NCBI GenBank assembly: GCA_024653405.1
Contig: JANLGB010000003.1
Span: forward strand, 1-11,957
Reading direction: 5' to 3'
Length of the DNA: 11,957 nucleotides
Source of the DNA: Candidatus Saccharicenans sp.
Lineage (GTDB): Bacteria > Acidobacteriota > Aminicenantia > Aminicenantales > Saccharicenantaceae
The position numbers and the translations under genes are program-made. The notes beneath the pieces are model-generated. The model was given only the letters and a program-made list of their open reading frames with translations. It had not been told where the DNA came from and made no database searches. Of the stretch, positions 7,972 to 11,957 are shown piece after piece. The stretch's first letter is position 1. Every line of letters begins with the position of its first letter.

Positions 7972-8011
7972 CCTCCCATTCGGAATGTTTAAATAATGCC
8001 ATATTGGGAGG
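7972..8011 (-). promoter_or_regulatory. Inverted repeat that could mask the DUF1573 ribosome-binding site
   Basis: CCTCCCA (8011-8005 read on the minus strand) is perfectly complementary to TGGGAGG (7978-7972), which contains the GGGAGG Shine-Dalgarno five bases before the ATG at 7966. If both arms are in the mRNA, the hairpin (7 pairs, 26-base loop) would block initiation. If transcription starts between the arms, the repeat could instead be a DNA operator. Confidence 0.35.
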
Positions 8012-8134
8012 GCAAAGGCAAACGCGCGGAAAAGGTGGTGGCCCGTCTCCCTGCAGTTCTCTCACCCTTAACCCGGCCGCTATCATCTCCCCGCCTTATC
8101 TAGGCCAGTTCCGGCTTGAGAGAGACCTCTTAAG

Positions 8135-8159
8135 GGCCGGGATGAGACCGGCCGTTTTT
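8135..8159 (+). terminator. Rho-independent terminator without an obvious upstream gene
   Basis: GGCCGG (8135-8140), a 7-base loop, CCGGCC (8148-8153), then G and five T residues (8155-8159). It is oriented on the plus strand only; on the minus strand the T-run is missing. It ends about 68 bases before the rrf2 -35, so it does not terminate any annotated gene, which suggests a short upstream transcript. Confidence 0.6.
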
Positions 8160-8226
8160 CCACGACCGGGGCAGTTCAACCTGAACTTCAACCTTCCTTA
8201 CCCGTTGCCGGTCAGACAAAAAAAGC

Positions 8227-8257
8227 TTGACAGAGGGCCGCTTTTTGAATATATGAT
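8227..8257 (+). promoter_or_regulatory. Sigma70-type promoter of the rrf2-porin-pst operon
   Basis: A consensus TTGACA at 8227-8232 is followed by TATATG at 8250-8255 (17-base spacing) or the better-matching TATGAT at 8252-8257 (19 bases). It lies 40-70 bases ahead of the rrf2 ATG. No Pho-box-like repeats were seen around it. Confidence 0.65.
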
Positions 8258-8259
8258 AA

Positions 8260-8281
8260 AGTCGATAAACTTAGTCGACTA
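8260..8281 (+). promoter_or_regulatory. Candidate operator for autoregulation by the Rrf2 protein
   Basis: Just downstream of the -10, AGTCGA (8260-8265) and TCGACT (8275-8280) form an inverted pair with a 9-base spacer. The right part is itself a perfect 10-bp palindrome, TAGTCGACTA (8272-8281). Rrf2-family sites such as those of IscR and CymR are imperfect palindromes with GACT/AGTC cores near the promoter, so the position and core fit repression by the adjacent regulator. The ribosome-binding GAGG follows at 8287-8290. Confidence 0.45.
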
Positions 8282-8298
8282 TTAGCGAGGTTCAGCCG

Positions 8299-8748
8299 AT
8301 GAGGTTATCAACCAAGGGTGAATACGCCAGCCGGGCCATGCTGGAACTGGCCGCCCGCTACGGCCAGGGTCCGGTGCCCATCAGGATTATCTCCCTGGCC
8401 CAGGCCATTCCGCAGCCCTTCCTGGAGCAGATATTGCTGCTGCTCAAAAGGGCCGGTTACGTCAAAAGCAAAAAAGGACCGGCTGGGGGCTATTACCTGT
8501 CCCGGCCTCCGGCCGCCATCAATCTGGCCGAGGTCATTCGGGTCATGGACGGCCCCCTGGCTCCCATCAACTGTGTCAGCGTTATGGAGCATGAACCCTG
8601 TCCCCTGGAAGACCGCTGCGGCCTGAAATGGTTGTGGAAGGAGGTCCGGGACATGGTGGCCGCCCATCTGGAAAAGACCACCTTCGAGGACGTTCTGAAC
8701 CGACAATTGCGACTCAACCGGCAGGCCCGGAAAGGCGGCAGAAGATGA
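8299..8748 (+). CDS. Rrf2-family transcriptional regulator, probable Fe-S sensor
   Basis: Cytoplasmic DNA-binding regulator of 149 residues. The N-terminal winged helix shows the family pattern MRLSTKGEYASRAML (1-15), the recognition region around AIPQPFLEQIL (36-46), and KKGPAGGYYLSRP (58-70) for the wing, then LAEVIRVMDGP (76-86). Three cysteines, C92, C101 and C107, sit where IscR and NsrR hold their clusters (C-x8-C-x5-C here), so binding of a [2Fe-2S] or [4Fe-4S] cluster is likely; E8 is at the position of the NsrR aspartate ligand. Unlike CymR, which lacks such cysteines, it probably senses redox, NO or Fe-S status. The ATG has GAGG eight bases upstream. Its end overlaps the porin start by ATGA, placing the regulator as first gene of the uptake operon and probably autoregulated. 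Confidence 0.93.
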   Translation: MRLSTKGEYASRAMLELAARYGQGPVPIRIISLAQAIPQPFLEQILLLLKRAGYVKSKKGPAGGYYLSRPPAAINLAEVIRVMDGPLAPINCVSVMEHEPCPLEDRCGLKWLWKEVRDMVAAHLEKTTFEDVLNRQLRLNRQARKGGRR

Positions 8749-9755
8749 GCAGAATCAGGACTATTCTCCCGAGAATCCTGATCTTCGCCCTGCTGCTATC
8801 TTGTCTTCCGGCCGGGGCCCTGGCCTGGCCGCCAGAGCCCGGGTCCAGTGATTCAACCGGTCCGGTTCTGGCTAGCAGCCTGCCCTTAACCGTTTCCGGC
8901 TATGCCCAGCTTTTGTTTACCGGCCAAACCCAAGCCGAGGACACCTTTTCCATCCGGCGGGCGCGTTTGAGCCTGGGGGGAAACATCCTGAAGAGGCTGC
9001 GGTTTAAGATCCAGGCCGACCTGGTCCGCTCGCCGGCCCTTCTCGACGCCCAGGCCGAAGTCATCCTGGATGAGAAACTGAACCTCAGGGGCGGCCAGTT
9101 TCTGGTACCTTTCAGCCTGGAGAGCACCACCTCGGCCGGTCAGCTTCTGACCATCAACCGCTCCCGGGTGGTGGACCTGCTGGCTCCCGGCCGAGATAAT
9201 GGTTCCGCCGGCCGAGATATCGGGCTGGTGGTGTTCGGCCGCCTTTCCATATTTAATTATACCCTGGGTTTTCTGAATGGCTCGGGACTCAATAAAAAAG
9301 ACGACAATGAACATAAAGATTTTGCCGGCCGGCTGACGGCCAACCCGGCCCGGGGGCTGAGGCTCGGGTTTTCTGTTTATAACGGGCGGAGATTTGATAC
9401 CACCACCTCAGCCAACCTGATCAGGAACCGCTACGGGCTGGAAGCCAGCTGGCATTACCGCCATCTGCACCTGAGCGCTGAATACATCTTCGGCCGGGAT
9501 GACCAGACGGAAAAAGCCGGCTGGTATCTCCTGGGGGCTTTCGACCTCAAACCCGATAGATACCAGCTGGTCTTAAAACTGGATTATTTCAACCCGGACC
9601 GCAGCCTGCCCGGTCAGAGTCACCTGGTCTATACCGCCGGGGCCAACTGGTTCCTGAGCCCCATGTCCAAGGTGCAGGCTAATTTTGAATATCACCGCCT
9701 GGAAAGCGGTCCTGACTACCGCCTGGCCCTACTGCAATTGCAGGTTGGCTTTTAA
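8745..9755 (+). CDS. OprP/OprO-like outer-membrane porin
   Basis: Predicted outer-membrane beta-barrel that lets anions, by family polyphosphate or phosphate, into the periplasm. The ATG at 8745 overlaps the rrf2 stop as ATGA and starts a signal peptide (RIRTILPRILIFALLLSCLPAGALA, hydrophobic core about 9-25), with likely cleavage after residue 27. C20 gives a poor lipobox-like LLSC but type I cleavage seems more likely. The 336-residue protein has the signatures of the phosphate-selective porin O/P family: SGYAQLLF (51-58), FSIRRARLSLGG (68-79), FKIQADL (87-93), GGQFLVPFSLE (116-126), GRDIGLVVFGRL (156-167), LGFLNGSG (174-181), alternating strands to the end and a terminal phenylalanine, the usual barrel-assembly signal. 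It is shorter than P. aeruginosa OprP (about 410 mature residues). The open frame extends upstream to 8628 but that part lies within rrf2 in another frame. Confidence 0.85.
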   Translation: MSRIRTILPRILIFALLLSCLPAGALAWPPEPGSSDSTGPVLASSLPLTVSGYAQLLFTGQTQAEDTFSIRRARLSLGGNILKRLRFKIQADLVRSPALLDAQAEVILDEKLNLRGGQFLVPFSLESTTSAGQLLTINRSRVVDLLAPGRDNGSAGRDIGLVVFGRLSIFNYTLGFLNGSGLNKKDDNEHKDFAGRLTANPARGLRLGFSVYNGRRFDTTTSANLIRNRYGLEASWHYRHLHLSAEYIFGRDDQTEKAGWYLLGAFDLKPDRYQLVLKLDYFNPDRSLPGQSHLVYTAGANWFLSPMSKVQANFEYHRLESGPDYRLALLQLQVGF

Positions 9756-9779
9756 GAAAAATGAAACGAGGATTAGGAC

Positions 9780-10853
9780 ATGACTGATATTCAAAGAAAA
9801 AAGCTCCTGCCGTCGCCGGCTCCTGCCCAGCCTTTTGTTTTTCCGGCCCGGGTTCGCTGCTTGAATTTTTTAGCTGGCGTCTGGCTGATTCTGTTTATTC
9901 TGATTCCCGGGTTTTCTTTGACCCGGGCTTCCAGCCTCATGGCCGGACAGTCTCCGGCTTTATCAGGCAAAATCAGCATCTCTGGCGCCTGGGCTCTTTA
10001 CCCCCTGGCCGTGCGCTGGGCCGAAGAGTTCCAGAAAGAAAACCCCGGGGTGAAAATCGACCTTCAGGCCGGGGGAGCGGGCAAAGGCATGGCCGATGTT
10101 CTGGCCGGGCTGGTGGACATCGGCCTGGTCTCCCGCAATATCTACCCCGAAGAGCTGGCCCGCGGAGCGCTGCCCCTGGCGGTGGCCAGGGATGCGGTGG
10201 TCGGCACCCTCAACCAGAATAACCCCTTTCTCCAGACCATCCTACAAAAAGGGTTGACCCGGGAGAAACTCCGGGCCATATATGTGGAAGGCAAAATCAA
10301 GTACTGGGAAGAACTGCTCGGCCTGAACGGCCAGACTCCCATCAGGGTTTACACCCGCTCCGACGCCTGCGGGGCGGCCGAGACCTGGGCCGCTTTCCTT
10401 GGTGCCCACCAGGAAGACCTTCAGGGCATTGCCATCTACGGTGACCCCGGCCTGGCCGAAGCCGTGCGCCGCGACCCTTACGGCCTCGGTTTTAACAACC
10501 TTAATTTTGCCTATAGCCCGGACACCTTAAAGCCGCACCAGGGATTGGCCATAGTGCCCCTGGACCTTAATCAAGATGGCCAGATCAGCCCGGAAGAATC
10601 TTTCTACCAGGACCGCGACCGGCTGACGGCCGGCATTAGCGCCGGGCTTTATCCTTCTCCCCCGGCCCGCGACCTGTATCTGGTTATAAAGAAAACTATG
10701 CGGAGCCGGACCACTCTCGCTTTCCTGGACTGGGTTCTGGTCGAGGGACAGCGACTGGTAGAAGCCGCCGGTTATCTCAGGCTGGATGCCAGCACGGTCG
10801 AGCGGGAACGGCAAAAACTAAAGGAACTTAACCTTAAGGAGGAGTCAAAATGA
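9780..10853 (+). CDS. pstS: PstS-family periplasmic phosphate-binding protein with EF-hand loop
   Basis: Substrate-binding protein for the PstCA permease encoded next to it. ATG at 9780 has GAGGA seven bases upstream (9768-9772). The 357-residue product has a long basic N-region and a hydrophobic core at about 29-47, a signal peptide or anchor with possible cleavage near SLTRA (46-50). The PBP-like fold shows SGAWALYPLA (68-77), GGAGKGMADVLAGLVDIGLVSRN (98-120, motif in part), TRSDACGAAETWAAFLG (192-208) and GLGFNNLNFAY (235-245). Compared with E. coli PstS, the RxDGSGT phosphate loop reads RSDACGA, replacing the Ser and Thr ligands by Cys and Ala. A canonical EF-hand loop, DLNQDGQISPEE (262-273), interrupts the fold. 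Phosphate remains the best guess because pstC and a phosphate-type porin flank it, but another oxyanion is possible. It ends in an ATGA overlap with pstC. Confidence 0.88.
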   Translation: MTDIQRKKLLPSPAPAQPFVFPARVRCLNFLAGVWLILFILIPGFSLTRASSLMAGQSPALSGKISISGAWALYPLAVRWAEEFQKENPGVKIDLQAGGAGKGMADVLAGLVDIGLVSRNIYPEELARGALPLAVARDAVVGTLNQNNPFLQTILQKGLTREKLRAIYVEGKIKYWEELLGLNGQTPIRVYTRSDACGAAETWAAFLGAHQEDLQGIAIYGDPGLAEAVRRDPYGLGFNNLNFAYSPDTLKPHQGLAIVPLDLNQDGQISPEESFYQDRDRLTAGISAGLYPSPPARDLYLVIKKTMRSRTTLAFLDWVLVEGQRLVEAAGYLRLDASTVERERQKLKELNLKEESK

Positions 10854-11746
10854 TTCCGGCCGGGGCAGGCCAGAGGGACAGGACTCCCAGGCTTTTTACG
10901 GGAATTTTCGCTCTTTTCCCGCTGGCCCTGGCTGTGACCATTTTCCTGGCGCTGCTGCTAAAAGCTTTTCCTTTGCTTTCTTTTAAGTCGCTTCCCGCTC
11001 TGCTTTTTTCCTCAGCCTGGCAGCCCAGCCGGGGACATTTTGGCCTCTGGCCTTTTATTCTGGGCACCATCTGGGTGACCATAACAGCCTTTGGACTGGC
11101 TGTACCGGTTTCCGTCCTGACAGCCGTTTACCTTTCCGAGTACGCCCCGTCCCGCTTGAAGAAAATGTTCCAGCCGGTCCTCGACCTGCTGGCCGGGTTA
11201 CCCTCAGTTATCTATGGCCTGTGGGGTTTACTGGTAGTGGTTCCAGTAGTCAGCCGCTACCTGGCGCCGCTCCTTGGCCGTCAGAGTTCCGGCTACAGCA
11301 TCCTGGCCGCCGGGCTGGTTCTGGCGGTGATGATTCTTCCGACCATCATCAGCGTTTCGGTCGAAGTCCTGAGTTCTGTACCCCTGGCTCTCAGAGAAGC
11401 AGCCCTGTCACTCGGGGCCACCCGTTTTGAGGTGACCAGGTACGTCGTGCTGAAAAAGGCCTTTCCCGGGATCCTGGCCGCCTGTGTCCTGGGTCTGTCC
11501 CGGGCCTTCGGGGAAACGATCGCCGTGCTGATGGTGGTGGGCAACGTTCCGGTGATTCCTCGGTCACTTTTTTCCCCGGCCTACCCGCTGCCGGCCCTGC
11601 TGGCTAACAATTACGGCGAGATGATGTCCATCCCCGGGTACGAATCGGCCCTGAACCTGGCCGCCCTGCTGCTGCTGATCATCGTGGTCGGGTTCAGCAT
11701 CCTGGCCCGCTGGTATCTGGTGAGAATCAGCCGGAGGACAGCATGA
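10850..11746 (+). CDS. pstC: Phosphate ABC transporter permease PstC
   Basis: Inner-membrane permease half of the Pst importer; 298 residues with about six membrane segments (first at 16-40, next at about 68-95, last at about 266-288). Family landmarks are GTIWVTITAFGLAVPVSV (72-89), LAGLPSVIYGLWGL (114-127), the ATPase-coupling EAA loop REAALSLGATRFEVTR (182-197) and SRAFGETIAVLMVVGN (217-232). The ATG overlaps the pstS stop as ATGA, and a strong AAGGAGG (10836-10842) precedes it by 7 bases. The stop overlaps pstA in the same way. The length is typical of PstC and no key residue seems missing. Confidence 0.95.
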   Translation: MIPAGAGQRDRTPRLFTGIFALFPLALAVTIFLALLLKAFPLLSFKSLPALLFSSAWQPSRGHFGLWPFILGTIWVTITAFGLAVPVSVLTAVYLSEYAPSRLKKMFQPVLDLLAGLPSVIYGLWGLLVVVPVVSRYLAPLLGRQSSGYSILAAGLVLAVMILPTIISVSVEVLSSVPLALREAALSLGATRFEVTRYVVLKKAFPGILAACVLGLSRAFGETIAVLMVVGNVPVIPRSLFSPAYPLPALLANNYGEMMSIPGYESALNLAALLLLIIVVGFSILARWYLVRISRRTA

Positions 11747-11957
11747 AAAACCAGGCCTCGGTTGAAACCGGCTGGCACCTGAAAAGGCGCCGCCGGATAG
11801 AATCTTTTTTTAAGCTGCTGATGCAGGCCTCAGCCACGGTGGTTCTGCTGAGCCTGGTCTTGATTCTTCTGACCATTCTCTGGAAAAGCTTACCGGCGCT
11901 TAAGCTGTCGATGATCACCAGGAACCCCGGCAGCGGCTATTACCTGGGTAAAGAAGG
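11743..11957 (+). CDS. pstA: Phosphate ABC transporter permease PstA (5' part)
   Basis: The start of the second permease half; 71 codons are visible before the window ends. A basic cytoplasmic N-terminus (KRRRR at 14-18) is followed by one hydrophobic membrane segment (about 28-47) and NPGSGYY (61-67), as in the first periplasmic region of PstA. The ATG overlaps the pstC TGA (ATGA) and GGAGG at 11733-11737 lies five bases upstream. The assignment rests mainly on position after pstC and general similarity; the EAA loop is outside the window. An ATPase gene (pstB) would be expected next. Confidence 0.82.
   Translation, partial: MKNQASVETGWHLKRRRRIESFFKLLMQASATVVLLSLVLILLTILWKSLPALKLSMITRNPGSGYYLGKE

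Larger units (their letters stand above)
7967..8298. other. Divergent intergenic control region
   Basis: A 332-base non-coding gap between the divergently transcribed DUF1573 and Rrf2 genes. No convincing gene was found in either direction. It holds an inverted repeat over the DUF1573 ribosome-binding site (7972-8011), a pairable segment leading to a plus-strand terminator (8058-8159), and the rrf2 promoter with a palindromic operator candidate (8227-8281). A minus-strand promoter for the DUF1573 gene may be TTGCCT-N17-CATTAT around 8025-7990, but this is weak. Confidence 0.7.

Noticed and set aside
7967..8086. Longer DUF1573 protein starting at the ATG 8086
   Set aside because: The extra 40 residues look like translated leader, the signal peptide would become internal, and the ATG at 7966 has a far better Shine-Dalgarno.
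8200..8298. Pho box (PhoB site) before the rrf2-pst operon
   Set aside because: I looked for CTGTCAT-like direct repeats at 11-base spacing and found none convincing.
8628..8744. Longer porin starting at 8628
   Set aside because: This part overlaps the rrf2 gene in another frame and precedes the signal peptide; the ATGA overlap at 8745 is the natural start.
9761..9787. Eight-codon open frame just before and into pstS
   Set aside because: Too short and without its own Shine-Dalgarno; overlap with the pstS start is probably chance.
1..11957. CRISPR arrays, tRNA or rRNA genes, insertion sequences and a dif site
   Set aside because: No regular direct repeats, cloverleaf candidates, transposase genes or a dif-like 28-bp site were seen by reading both strands.

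Overview
The window is protein-dense DNA from a Gram-negative bacterium. A predicted outer-membrane porin, several export signals and a base composition that looks GC-rich by eye (roughly the high fifties) all point that way. The lineage cannot be fixed from sequence alone; gene content and style fit Acidobacteriota/Aminicenantota-like or deltaproteobacterial-grade organisms, and this is a weak inference. No tRNA, rRNA, insertion sequence or CRISPR array was seen. Everything up to about position 7966 is coded on the minus strand, and everything from 8299 onward on the plus strand, so the 332-base gap 7967-8298 is a divergent control region.

Reading the minus strand from right to left: an exported DUF1573 protein (7966-7175) and a small DUF167/YggU-type protein (7086-6853) probably form one unit. 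A CNT-family nucleoside transporter (6757-5447) has its own promoter, which sits inside an inverted repeat. Then comes a tightly packed DNA-maintenance unit: a tandem universal stress protein, DprA/Smf, topoisomerase I (TopA) and the XerC recombinase, whose last few codons lie outside the window. These four genes overlap or abut, and the first three start on GTG or TTG.

The plus strand carries one apparent operon: an Rrf2-family regulator with three cysteines suited to an Fe-S cluster, an OprP/OprO-like outer-membrane porin, a PstS-family binding protein, the permease PstC and the beginning of the permease PstA. Three junctions are 4-base ATGA overlaps and the porin-pstS gap is 24 bases, so the genes are almost certainly cotranscribed. 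Together they would move an oxyanion, presumably phosphate, across the outer membrane (porin), capture it in the periplasm (PstS) and pass it through the inner membrane (PstCA plus an ATPase outside the window).

The most notable points are: (i) an Fe-S-type Rrf2 regulator leading a complete outer-to-inner-membrane Pst-type uptake operon with no recognisable Pho box; (ii) a canonical EF-hand calcium loop inside the PstS-like protein, together with replacement of several classical phosphate-contacting residues; (iii) a CNT transporter in which the canonical GQTE and FAN substrate motifs are altered; and (iv) a plus-strand intrinsic terminator in the divergent gap with no gene in front of it, suggesting an undescribed small RNA or leader transcript.
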